Origin: Thermococcus zilligii AN1
GTDB taxonomy: Archaea > Methanobacteriota_B > Thermococci > Thermococcales > Thermococcaceae
NCBI RefSeq assembly: GCF_000258515.1
Contig: NZ_AJLF01000002.1
Location: 434,001 to 498,000 of the forward strand
Reading direction: 5' to 3'
Length of the DNA: 64,000 nt
Under the pieces are notes generated by a model. The model was not told where the DNA came from. It made no database searches and saw nothing but the letters and a program-made list of their open reading frames with translations. Positions 35,292-43,684 of the stretch are shown piece after piece. Made by a program: the position numbers and the translations under genes. The stretch's first letter is position 1. Each line of letters begins with the position of its first letter.

Positions 35292-36218
35292 TTAAGTGTT
35301 GGGCCCGGGAAGACTGGAGTTTATCTGACCCATGATGTCGGTTTTGACGGTCTTTTCAATGGTGGTTAGCTCAACGTCTTCGGTTCTCGCTCCGACCAGG
35401 GGTATATCCAGCCGGATTCTGAGGTAGAGTTTGGCCTTTATGGTGCTCTCTTCCCCATTTTCGACGTGCAGGGCCCATACCCTTGGTAGTGAAGAGACGT
35501 TTACGTACGTCTTAACCGGCACTTCGACGGTTCCCCCAGCTGGAATAACAACGTTCCCCTCGCCTTCACCGAGGGCAACTTCTATGCCGTTGACCCACAC
35601 CCTGTAGGAGGTTTCTGCCAGTAAAATCGGGTAAGGGTTTGGGTTATACAGTACCAGAACCGTGCTGAAGACCGCTTTGTCCTCTTCTCTCCCGTCGTAC
35701 CTCACTATGGTGTCCCTGAGCTCTGGCGTTTTAGCCCCTGGAATGCCAGCGGTCTCGTAACTCTCCGCAGTCAGGTGGATGCTCTCCAGTATCTTTTCCT
35801 CAACCGGGACTGGAACTTCAATTTTGGTTGAAAGGATTCCAAAGAGGGCCGGGACTATCTTTACCACCATCTCCCCGCTTTCGTTGTTTTCCAGGTATTT
35901 GAGAATCGCGTCCACCATTTTCCCGTTGAATATCGTTATTTCGCCGTTGAATTCGGGTGAGGTGGGGGAGTATCCAATTCTGCTCAGCTTTGCCACAGTC
36001 TCGTTCATGAAAATAACCTCTGCATCTTTCAGTGATACGGGGGCGTAGAGCGGCCTTTTAAAAGAGCCGTTTATCTCTATAGAAGTTCTCTCCTCGCTGA
36101 CGGGGCCCCACTGAACATGTAAGCCCGAAATGCCCTGGCTAACGGAGTAGCCCACATACCCCAGCCAGAGAACAAATAGCAAAAACACAATCCCAAAAAG
36201 CTTGGCGATTTTTCCCAT
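35292..36218 (-). CDS. LEA14/WHy-like membrane-anchored protein
   Basis: 308 aa. An N-terminal helix (FGIVFLLFVLWLGYVGYSV) anchors an outward region with two similar beta-sandwich halves; VLVLYNPNPYPILLAE is the clearest water-stress (LEA_2) signature, at about 190-205. Such proteins are thought to act at the cell surface or in stress protection; the actual role is unknown. Confidence 0.68.
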   Translation of the reverse strand: MGKIAKLFGIVFLLFVLWLGYVGYSVSQGISGLHVQWGPVSEERTSIEINGSFKRPLYAPVSLKDAEVIFMNETVAKLSRIGYSPTSPEFNGEITIFNGKMVDAILKYLENNESGEMVVKIVPALFGILSTKIEVPVPVEEKILESIHLTAESYETAGIPGAKTPELRDTIVRYDGREEDKAVFSTVLVLYNPNPYPILLAETSYRVWVNGIEVALGEGEGNVVIPAGGTVEVPVKTYVNVSSLPRVWALHVENGEESTIKAKLYLRIRLDIPLVGARTEDVELTTIEKTVKTDIMGQINSSLPGPNT

Positions 36219-36259
36219 GCTGAGTCACTCAAAAAATATTGGCAAAAGGGGTTAAAAAA

Positions 36260-37723
36260 TTAACTGAGGTTTTCAATGGCCTCCCTCCAGTTCCCGGGCT
36301 TTCTGAAGTCCTTCTCGGTGTACAGGCCTTCCTTCTTGAGTATTCCCCTCGCAGCCAGGAGGCCGGTCGCGGCGGCGTTAACTATGTCCCTGCTAAGCCC
36401 GGCGCCATCCCCGGCCGCAAAGATGCCCTCAATGCTCGTCTCGAGGTTCTCATCTACGTCAACCTTCATCGCGTAGTACTTTATCTCGGGGGCATACAGA
36501 AGGGTGTGGTCGCTCGCAACCCCCGGAAGAACCCTTTCAAGCTTCTCAAGGCCCTCTATGATGTTGGTAACGACCCTGTGGGGCAGGGCCATAGCTATAT
36601 CCCCCGGTGTCACGTGCTTCAGGGTTGGCTCGACGTCGCTCCTCTTTATCCTCGCCCACGTGCTCCTCCTTCCTCTTCTCAGGTCGCCGAGTCTCTGGAG
36701 TATCGGCCTCCCCCCGCCTATGGTCGTTGCCAGCTGGGCTATGCTCCTCCCGTAGGCGGTCGTATCTTCAACTGGCTCGGTCAGCTCTATCCTGCTCAGG
36801 AAGGCGAAGTTGGTGTTGTTGCTCTTCTTCCCATGCATGGAGTGGCCATTTACCCCGACGTAGCCGTCGTAGCGCTCCTCAACAACGAAACCGTACGGGT
36901 TGGTGCAGAAGGTTCTTACGAAGTCGTCGTAGGTGTCGGTGTATATGTGGAACTTGGGGTCGTGGTTTATGCTCGTTATGGGCTCCATCACTATTGCCGG
37001 AACCTCGACGCGGACGCCGACGTCGATGGGCCCGTGTCTGGCTTTCATGCCTATCCTCTGGGCGACGTCGTGGAACCACTCCGCCCCACCCCTTCCGGGT
37101 GCGACGATTATGTAGCGAGCCTTTATCTCAAAGATGTCCTTTCCGCGCTTGACTTTGACCCATCCCTGGCCGAACTCCAAAGCCTTGGCCCAGAGGAGGA
37201 ACTCAACGTCTTTGCTTTCGAGGTGCCTCTTTATGTCACCTATTACTTCAGGCGTCCTGTCCGAGCCGATGTGCCGCTGGATTATGGGGATGAACTTCAC
37301 CCCAGCTTGAGCAGCCCTCCGCTCCCAGTAGCGAACCTGCTCGGGGTCTCCCTTGAAGAGGTTCCCTGGTGCTTTATGCTTCAGAAAAATCTGGTCCACT
37401 TCCCAGACGAGTTGCCAGGCGTAGTTCTCGTCGTTGGTGAACTCCCTTAAATCGCCCCCGATGTCCGGGCGGAGGTTTATCGTCCCGTCGCTCAGCCCGC
37501 CAGCTCCTCCCACGCCGCTCATTATGTGGCAGGGCTGGCAACCTATGCAGTGGCCGAGCTCGTACATCGGGCACTTCCTCTGGTCGACGTCTCCGCCCTC
37601 GTCGATGACTAAAATTCTGAAATCGCTCCTTTCTGTTAGTTCATAGGCCGCGAAAAGCCCCGCCGGGCCGGCTCCGATAATCACAACGTCGTAGACCTTT
37701 CCACTTCCGTCCCCGGAAACCAT
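36260..37723 (-). CDS. FAD-dependent dehydrogenase (COG2509-like)
   Basis: 487 aa. The dinucleotide-binding GAGPAGLFAAYELTE is near residue 17-31; a Cys-rich insertion CPMYELGHCIGCQPCHIMSG follows at about 51-70, and the FAD-contact EGIFAAGDGAG lies at about 437-447. The Cys segment suggests a redox or Fe-S centre. The family occurs widely in archaea and anaerobes, without an agreed substrate. TATA-like CCTTTTTAAGGC (about 37753-37764) is upstream. Confidence 0.85.
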   Translation of the reverse strand: MVSGDGSGKVYDVVIIGAGPAGLFAAYELTERSDFRILVIDEGGDVDQRKCPMYELGHCIGCQPCHIMSGVGGAGGLSDGTINLRPDIGGDLREFTNDENYAWQLVWEVDQIFLKHKAPGNLFKGDPEQVRYWERRAAQAGVKFIPIIQRHIGSDRTPEVIGDIKRHLESKDVEFLLWAKALEFGQGWVKVKRGKDIFEIKARYIIVAPGRGGAEWFHDVAQRIGMKARHGPIDVGVRVEVPAIVMEPITSINHDPKFHIYTDTYDDFVRTFCTNPYGFVVEERYDGYVGVNGHSMHGKKSNNTNFAFLSRIELTEPVEDTTAYGRSIAQLATTIGGGRPILQRLGDLRRGRRSTWARIKRSDVEPTLKHVTPGDIAMALPHRVVTNIIEGLEKLERVLPGVASDHTLLYAPEIKYYAMKVDVDENLETSIEGIFAAGDGAGLSRDIVNAAATGLLAARGILKKEGLYTEKDFRKPGNWREAIENLS

Positions 37724-37917
37724 ATTTCCCTTTTCGTGTTTATTGCCGTTGCCTTAAAAAGGTTTTTTGACTTGGAAATGTGTAACAACGGCGCTTACCC
37801 TCAGGTATGCTCAGGGGTGACCGTTGATTGCCCGGGCTTTGACACGTGGGAGCCTATTTTCCCGGCAGGAGGGATAAGATTTAAATAAATGTTTTCCTAT
37901 AACTTGTGGTGGTCTCA

Positions 37918-39187
37918 ATGTCCTGGAGAAAGTTGCTACCGTTGTTCTTAATTGTTCTAATGGCCGGCCCAGCCCTTGCGATCAACACCATCGGAAAGGG
38001 GGGCTACGTCTCCGTTGCCACCGACGGCTACGACGACGGCTATTACCTGGTGGTGTGGAGCAACTCCAGTGGCGTCTTTGGTAGGCTCTACTACGTGAGG
38101 ACCAACACCCCCGCAGGAGATGCGATCCAGATATATAATAGCAGTGCCTTTAACACTGCGGTGGCGTCCTCAAAGGTAGACAACAGTCAGGCCGGTGATA
38201 ACGTTTACCTCGTCGTCTGGAGGGGAGGGGACAACTATCCCTACGCCAGGCTGCTGGGATACGATGGTTCATTCATAACGAACGTTACACAACTAAACAC
38301 CCAAAACAAGACCGACTGGGTCGCGGCGGCATACGGGAACCGCTACTTCGTAGCAGTTTATGAGGGCGGTTCAACCGGCATCTATCAGAACCTCTACTAC
38401 ACGGTCTTCGACACCGCTGGAAACGTGAAGGACAGCGGTCTTCTGTACAGCTTTTCCGGTACCATTCACTACACCAGTATAGCTTATGACCCGGTAACTG
38501 GCTACTTCGGGGTTTTCCTCAGGAACAGAAGGGGCACGCCCTACGATGCCTCCTTCCTCGCCTTCAGGCTTAACGGGGATGGGACACTTGATAGGGGAAG
38601 TATTCGCGTGGGGACAGTTCTTAGCAATCAACAGATTTACGGGGCGGCCATAGCGTCACCTGGTAACGGCTTCGTGATAGGATATGAGACTGGTTACAGG
38701 TGGTACACAAGGAAGGTTACAATCGATGGGAGCAGTGGCTCTATATCTGTGAGCCAGAACATCAGTCTACCTATCAGGCAGGGTTATACCGCCCCCGGTG
38801 GTGGGGCAATGGACTTCGTCAATAACGGTACAGAGGGCTACATAGTCCTCGCAATATGACGTCAACAATACTGCCAGTAACTATAAGATTGTTGTCCAGC
38901 TCCTCGACAGGGATGGAAAACCGTTCAACTCCGATTGGGACTACGTTATAGGCGAAAACGAAAGCCCAACAAACTTCAGATATCCGGCAGTGGCGGCGAA
39001 GCCCGCCCGCTCGCCCGAGGCATATATAATCGCCTGGAGAGACAATACAAATGGGGTTGTCATGGGAACCGAGTACCTCCCGGACTTCACGGAGGTCAGC
39101 GAGGCCAACCAGGTCCCGTTCTTCAGCAACGTCGCGGTGGGTGTGGCCCTTGCCCTCGGTGCCCTCCTGTTCTTCAGGAGGCAGTGA
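37918..39187 (+). pseudogene. Surface protein gene interrupted by a frameshift
   Basis: ATG 37918 begins a signal peptide (LLPLFLIVLMAGPALA) and a repeat-rich outer domain (YVSVATDGYDDGYYLVVW). The frame ends at TGA 38857, but removing one base near 38854 joins it to a second frame (YDVNNTASNYKIVVQLLD onward) that reads to TGA 39185-39187 and ends in a membrane helix plus FFRRQ. The second part has the same repeat (YPAVAAKPARSPEAYIIAW), so both belong to one ancestral protein of about 422 aa. It is a disrupted gene, a phase-variable gene or a sequencing error. Confidence 0.8.
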
Positions 39188-39275
39188 TTTCCTCTATTTT
39201 AACTCCCTCTCCCTTATCTTTTGAGCCCCGAAACCTTTAAACGCCCCGGCGTTGGTATTTTCTCAGTGGGGGAAC

Positions 39276-39827
39276 ATGGCCGAGAAAACTTCCAGGGCCT
39301 CCTCGGCAAAGGCCAAAAAGATACACATAATCCACAGCAAGAGGCGGCTCATTCAGATGAAGAGGAAGGAGGAGCTCAGCCACAACATCCGCTACATCTC
39401 AAAGGTGCCAGTGGAGCTGGTGATGGACAGGGAATTCCTCACACTCCGCCCCGAGGACTCGCTCTCAAAGCTCGTGCAGAACCTTGAGGGGGAGGAGAGC
39501 TCGGCCGTTGTCGTTGACGATGAAGGAAGGCTCCTCGGCTTTATAACCATGAAGGACCTCCTCCACCTCTTTGAACCCCCGGGGAAGTACCCCATAGTCG
39601 GGATTAACCTGCTGAAAAAGTACTCCCTGAACCGGGCTTCGCGCGTGGAGGACATAATGGTTAAGAAACCAATTACCATTCACGTTGACGATGACCTCGG
39701 GAGGGCCGTAAAGCTGATGCTTGAAACCGGGAAGCACCACCTCCCCGTTGTTGACGATGAGAACCGCGTTCACGGCCTCCTGGAGGTCAAGGACATAATC
39801 CGTCTCATACGCATAGTTTCAACGTAG
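39276..39827 (+). CDS. CBS-domain pair protein
   Basis: 183 aa from ATG 39276 (GTGGGGGAAC upstream). A basic N-terminal tail (about 1-40, SKRRLIQMKRKEEL) precedes two CBS domains (about 50-110 and 118-183; SAVVVDDEGRLLGFITMKD and HLPVVDDENRVHGLLEVKD). CBS pairs sense adenine nucleotides or SAM. The basic tail could bind nucleic acid. The antiporter gene follows 31 bp later, so it may regulate that transporter. Confidence 0.88.
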   Translation: MAEKTSRASSAKAKKIHIIHSKRRLIQMKRKEELSHNIRYISKVPVELVMDREFLTLRPEDSLSKLVQNLEGEESSAVVVDDEGRLLGFITMKDLLHLFEPPGKYPIVGINLLKKYSLNRASRVEDIMVKKPITIHVDDDLGRAVKLMLETGKHHLPVVDDENRVHGLLEVKDIIRLIRIVST

Positions 39828-39858
39828 TCCCAAGAATAAGCCCACAGGGATGATAACC

Positions 39859-41001
39859 ATGGACGTGTTCCTTGAGCTCGCGCTGATACTCATAGTCGCT
39901 GAGCTGTTTGGCTACCTGAGCATTCGCATCGGCTTTCCAGCGGCCCTCGGCCAGATCCTCGGTGGAATCCTCATAGGGCCCTCAGTCCTCGGGCTGGTGG
40001 GCTACGACGAGGGAGTAAAACTCCTGGCGGAGCTGGGAGTCGTCATGCTCCTGTTTTTGGCGGGCCTTGAGACTGACGTTGAGGAGTTCAAGCACGTTGG
40101 CGTTCCCGCGTTTATAATAGCCTCCTTCGGCGTCCTCGTGCCCTTTATCTTCGGTTACCTCGGTGCCATTGCCTGGGGCTACTCAAGTGTCCAGGCCATG
40201 TTCTTCGGCGGCGTTCTCACCGCCACCAGCGTCGGTCTTACCACCAGCGTACTCATGGAGATGAAGAAGCTCCGCACGAGGGTAGGGACGACTATTCTAA
40301 CCTCTGCAGTCGTCGACGACGTGCTCGGTATAATCGTGCTGACGATACTGGTCGGCATAAACACCCGCGGGAGCATCTATGCAGAGGATCTAATAATCAT
40401 ACTCGGCGAGGTTGCTGTTTACTTTGCCCTGGGCCTCCTGGTGGGCCATCCTGCCGTTAAAGGGGCCCTCAAAGCCTCGGAAAAAATAACCCTCCCCGAA
40501 ACCGTCACTGCCTTCGCAATAGCGATAACGCTCATATTCGCCTATCTCGAGGAGCAGTTCCAGATAGCGGGCATAACAGGGGCATACCTCGCCGGAATCC
40601 TGGTTGCCAGCACGGAGGAGGCGAGGGAGATAAACACCAAGACAACGACGATAAGCTACTCCCTCTTCATTCCGATATTCCTCGTCAGCATCGGGATAGA
40701 GAGCGACGTCCACGCTCTGGCCTACGCTGGAACCTTTGCACTCGTCTACTCGCTCCTTGGAATTCTTGGGAAGGTTTTAGGATGCGGTCTGGGGGCGCTC
40801 GTCTCCCGCTTCAAGCCCAAGGAAGCCCTCCAGATCGGTGTCGGCATGATACCCCGCATGGAGGTCGGTCTGATAATGGCCAACATCGCCCTGCGTGAGG
40901 GGGTCTTTGACAGGGGGACTTTCGCCATAGCCGTGACCATGGTGGTGATAACGACCATTGTAACGCCCTTCCTGCTGAAGTGGGCGTTCTCAAAGGATTA
41001 G
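39859..41001 (+). CDS. CPA2-family cation:proton antiporter
   Basis: 380 aa from ATG 39859. About 12 hydrophobic helices; GQILGGILIGPSVLG, LLFLAGLETDVEEF and TSAVVDDVLGIIVL (with the DD pair expected to carry ions) are typical of KefB/NapA-type exchangers. It lacks the C-terminal TrkA domains of Kef channels, so Na+/H+ exchange is most likely. Confidence 0.92.
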   Translation: MDVFLELALILIVAELFGYLSIRIGFPAALGQILGGILIGPSVLGLVGYDEGVKLLAELGVVMLLFLAGLETDVEEFKHVGVPAFIIASFGVLVPFIFGYLGAIAWGYSSVQAMFFGGVLTATSVGLTTSVLMEMKKLRTRVGTTILTSAVVDDVLGIIVLTILVGINTRGSIYAEDLIIILGEVAVYFALGLLVGHPAVKGALKASEKITLPETVTAFAIAITLIFAYLEEQFQIAGITGAYLAGILVASTEEAREINTKTTTISYSLFIPIFLVSIGIESDVHALAYAGTFALVYSLLGILGKVLGCGLGALVSRFKPKEALQIGVGMIPRMEVGLIMANIALREGVFDRGTFAIAVTMVVITTIVTPFLLKWAFSKD

Positions 41002-41063
41002 GCGGAGATAGCTTATTGCCCCGACATCGGCGTTTTCGTGCCTGCTTCACGACGAGCATCACA

Positions 41064-41120
41064 GCAGCTCCGCCAACCGAGTGCTCATCACGCTTCAGCC
41101 AGTGCCGGTCTCGTCATCGC
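41064..41120 (-). ncRNA. Candidate C/D box sRNA (minus strand)
   Basis: On the minus strand: C-like ATGACGA (41117-41111), 12-nt guide, D' CTGA (41098-41095), 3-nt spacer, C' GTGATGA (41091-41085), 12-nt guide, and a D-like CGGA (41072-41069). The symmetric 12-3-12 spacing is the archaeal C/D sRNA plan, although the outer C and D boxes each deviate by one base. The TATA element at 41139-41148 lies about 26 bp upstream of the C box. GC bases flank the boxes and can close the terminal stem. Confidence 0.42.
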
Positions 41121-41168
41121 CTTCGAAAGTTGGCATAGCTTTTTAAAGGGGTTTCTGAAGGTTTAGCC

Positions 41169-41786
41169 ATGAGCGAGCTCTCCATAATACTAAGTTCCGC
41201 ACTGCTCATGCTCATCATGATTGACCCGAGCGACAAGATACTCCTGGTCGCCCTCCTGAGGGAGGACTTCGAGATAGAGGACATAAAAGCCCTCATTATC
41301 AGGGCGAACCTGATAGGGTTCATCCTTCTGCTGAGCTTTGCAGTTGCCGGTCAGATAATCCTGCAGGAGATATTCCACGTCGACATAAACGCCCTGAAGG
41401 TAGCCGGCGGCTTCGTCCTGTTTAAGATAGGTCTCGAAGCGCTTGAGAGCGGCGGGATGTTCACACTCAAGAGGGAGAAGGACATACTGGCCCTGGCGGC
41501 TGTTCCAGTCGCGATGCCTCTCATAGCGGGCCCGGCGGCCATAACAGCTGTTATAACCCTGACAGCTGAGTACGGCTATAAGGTATCCCTCTCCGCCACA
41601 GCTATAGCGATGGTGATAGTGGCCCTCTCGATGTTCATAGCGTTGTACGTAATGAAATCGGTGAACAAGACATTCCTGGGCGTGACCATAAGGATAATGG
41701 GCCTCTTCATAATGGCGATTGGCGCCCAGATGATGGTCGAGGGGGTCATCGGGATATCGGAGAGGCTGTTGAATGTATCCGGCTAA
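41169..41786 (+). CDS. MarC-family integral membrane protein
   Basis: 205 aa with six hydrophobic helices; [13 protein letters not shown] and [19 protein letters not shown] match the MarC/UPF0056 family. Members were once linked to multiple antibiotic resistance, but that is not upheld; transport of amino acids has been suggested for some. CTTTTTAAAG at 41139 is about 26 bp before ATG 41169, so the mRNA is probably leaderless. Confidence 0.9.
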   Translation: MSELSIILSSALLMLIMIDPSDKILLVALLREDFEIEDIKALIIRANLIGFILLLSFAVAGQIILQEIFHVDINALKVAGGFVLFKIGLEALESGGMFTLKREKDILALAAVPVAMPLIAGPAAITAVITLTAEYGYKVSLSATAIAMVIVALSMFIALYVMKSVNKTFLGVTIRIMGLFIMAIGAQMMVEGVIGISERLLNVSG

Positions 41787-41815
41787 CTTTCCTCTCCTTC
41801 CAGGGGGTGGAAGGG

Positions 41816-43123
41816 ATGAAGATTGAGCGCGTTAAGGGGACGAGGGACTTTTTGCCCGAGGAAATGGCGAAGAGAAGGTGGGTCTTCGAGAGGATCCGGG
41901 AGGTCTTCGAGCGCTACAACTTTCACGAGGTTCTCACGCCGACCTTTGAGTACACCGAGCTCTTCAGGCTGAGGAGCGGTGAGGAGGTCGTTAAACAGCT
42001 CTACGCCTTCCCAGACAAGGGAGGGAGGGACATCTCGCTCAGACCGGACATGACCTCGAGCGTCGCGAGGCTCTTTGTGAACTCCTTCCAGACGGCCCCA
42101 AAACCCATAAAGTGGTACTACGTGGCCAACATGTTCCGCTATGAGGAACCCCAGAGCGGTAGATACAGGGAGTTCTGGCAGGCCGGCGTTGAGCTCATAG
42201 GGAGCGACAGGGTTGAGGCCGATGCGGAGGTAATAGCGCTCTTCGTTGAGAGTTACTTAGCAACTGGCCTGGAAGACTTCACCGTCAACATCGGCGACAG
42301 GGTTTTACTCGACGAGTTCGCGAAGATGTTGGGCGTTAAGGATGATGTTGGCCTCATGAGGCTCATAGACAAAAAGGACAAGATGAGCGGGGACGAGTTC
42401 ATCGGAGCTCTCAGGGAGTTCGGTCTGAGCGGAGAGGGAGTTGAGAAGGTTCTGTCGCTGATCGAAATCAGGGGCCTCCCGGAGGAGGTTCTGCCCGGGG
42501 CCGAGGAGCTCTTCACGGGCGAGAAGGCCAGAGCCGAAATCGGCCGGCTCTACGAGCTCGTTGACCTGCTTAACGCCTACGGCGTCTCCAAGTGGATAAG
42601 GATAGACCTCGGAATTGCCCGCGGTTTTGACTACTACACGAGCGTCGTCTTCGAGGCGATAGCACCTAACGACCTCGGAATAGGCTCCGTCGGCGGCGGT
42701 GGGAGATACGATAACCTAATAGAGGTCTTCGGCGGAAAGCCGACGCCAGCTACAGGCTTCGCAATAGGTATAGAGCGTCTCATTCCCATCCTGGAGTGGA
42801 AGGGCCTTATACCGGAGCCAAAGCTGAGGCCGGACGTCTACGTGGTTCCGATTGGGGAGGAGGTAAAGAAGGCCGCGGTTGAAGTTGCTTCCGCCCTCAG
42901 GAGAGCCGGAGTCAGGGCAGACATCGAGCTAACCGGGAGACAGCTCAGGAAGGCCCTCGACCACGCTGGAAGGCTGGGCGCCCCCTACGTTATCCTGATT
43001 GGAAGCAAAGATTTAGCCGGGGGCAGGGTAACCATAAGGGACATGGACAGCGGCGAGCAGAAGGTTGTTGAGAAGGAAAAGGTTGTGGAGGAAACCCTGA
43101 AGCTTTTGGAGGCCTCGGTTTAG
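41816..43123 (+). CDS. hisS: Histidyl-tRNA synthetase
   Basis: 435 aa from ATG 41816 (GGGGGTGGAAGGG upstream). A class II core with motif 2 FRYEEPQSGRYREFWQ, the histidine-specific ARGFDYYTSVVFEA, and a C-terminal anticodon-binding domain (VYVVPIGEEVKKAAVE) at about 340-435. The presence of that last domain distinguishes it from the HisZ paralogue. It attaches His to tRNA-His. Confidence 0.96.
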   Translation: MKIERVKGTRDFLPEEMAKRRWVFERIREVFERYNFHEVLTPTFEYTELFRLRSGEEVVKQLYAFPDKGGRDISLRPDMTSSVARLFVNSFQTAPKPIKWYYVANMFRYEEPQSGRYREFWQAGVELIGSDRVEADAEVIALFVESYLATGLEDFTVNIGDRVLLDEFAKMLGVKDDVGLMRLIDKKDKMSGDEFIGALREFGLSGEGVEKVLSLIEIRGLPEEVLPGAEELFTGEKARAEIGRLYELVDLLNAYGVSKWIRIDLGIARGFDYYTSVVFEAIAPNDLGIGSVGGGGRYDNLIEVFGGKPTPATGFAIGIERLIPILEWKGLIPEPKLRPDVYVVPIGEEVKKAAVEVASALRRAGVRADIELTGRQLRKALDHAGRLGAPYVILIGSKDLAGGRVTIRDMDSGEQKVVEKEKVVEETLKLLEASV

Positions 43124-43239
43124 CCCCTTTCCACTCTGAACTCCCTCGCCTTTCTCTTCATCCTCCACTCCTCAAAGCGCCTCACGAAGGGGCATCTGGA
43201 GCGCCACCTCTGAAATGCCTTCCGAAGGAACCCAACCAT
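43120..43239 (-). CDS. Possible 39-residue basic small protein
   Basis: A minus-strand frame from ATG 43239 to TAA 43122-43120 overlaps the last bases of hisS. It encodes a strongly basic, aromatic-rich peptide (MVGFLRKAFQRWRSRCPFV at the start, many Arg/Lys after). GGGGGT five bases before ATG is a good ribosome site, and TATA-like TTATAAAG/GGTTTTAACC elements lie upstream. Composition could suit a small nucleic-acid-binding protein, but a chance frame is possible. Confidence 0.33.
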   Translation of the reverse strand: MVGFLRKAFQRWRSRCPFVRRFEEWRMKRKAREFRVERG

Positions 43240-43288
43240 AACGACCCCCAGCCTTTATAAGTGGCAACGGTTAAAACCCTTTGTGTCG

Positions 43289-43347
43289 CAGGGATGATGA
43301 GTCTGGAGCCCCCTGAGCGGTGAGGAGGTTTCGCGGGGCTGACCGAA
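43289..43347 (+). ncRNA. C/D box sRNA
   Basis: Box C ATGATGA (43294-43300), 12-nt guide, box D' CTGA (43313-43316), 3-nt spacer, box C' GTGAGGA (43320-43326), 12-nt guide, box D CTGA (43339-43342). GG before C and CC after D can close the kink-turn stem. This is the canonical archaeal 2'-O-methylation guide layout. The D' guide GTCTGGAGCCCC is complementary to GGGGCTCCAGAC, the anticodon stem-loop expected for tRNA-Trp (CCA), and predicts methylation of C32. The D guide target is unidentified. A CTTTATAAG TATA box at 43253 would start the RNA near 43283. It ends at the ATG of the next gene. Confidence 0.8.
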
Positions 43348-43626
43348 ATGATAAAGGAGCGCCTCTGCAGGGAATACATTGAGGAGATAGAGAGGCTCCA
43401 GCTCTCGGTCAGGGAGCTTGAGGAGGAGATAATCGAGCTCAGGATGCAGCTCAGGAAGAAGACCGAGGAGGTAACGAGCCTGAGCATAGAAAACACCAGC
43501 TTAAGGCACAGGGTGGAACTGATGGAGCGCAGGGAGAGGCAGATTCTTGAGCTCCTCAAGAAGCTGAAGGTGCCCTTAGTACTGGTGGACGAGGACGAGT
43601 TCGAGGACATAAACGTCGAAGACTGA
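43348..43626 (+). CDS. Small coiled-coil protein
   Basis: 92 aa, almost entirely a predicted coiled coil (EEIERLQLSVRELEEEIIEL, heptad leucines to about residue 75) with an acidic tail (VDEDEFEDINVED). No family is recognised. There is no good ribosome site because the sRNA D box lies five bases upstream, so translation may be weak or leader-dependent. alaS starts 58 bp later. Confidence 0.62.
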   Translation: MIKERLCREYIEEIERLQLSVRELEEEIIELRMQLRKKTEEVTSLSIENTSLRHRVELMERRERQILELLKKLKVPLVLVDEDEFEDINVED

Positions 43627-43684
43627 GGGAAACCTTAATTAATGTGTGGTTCTTCTTGGTGTAGCCCAAGGAGGGGTGGTTCTC

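Noticed and set aside
43120-43347. A shared promoter driving only the coiled-coil gene
   Set aside because: The C/D boxes explain this stretch better; the coiled-coil gene has no clear ribosome site of its own.
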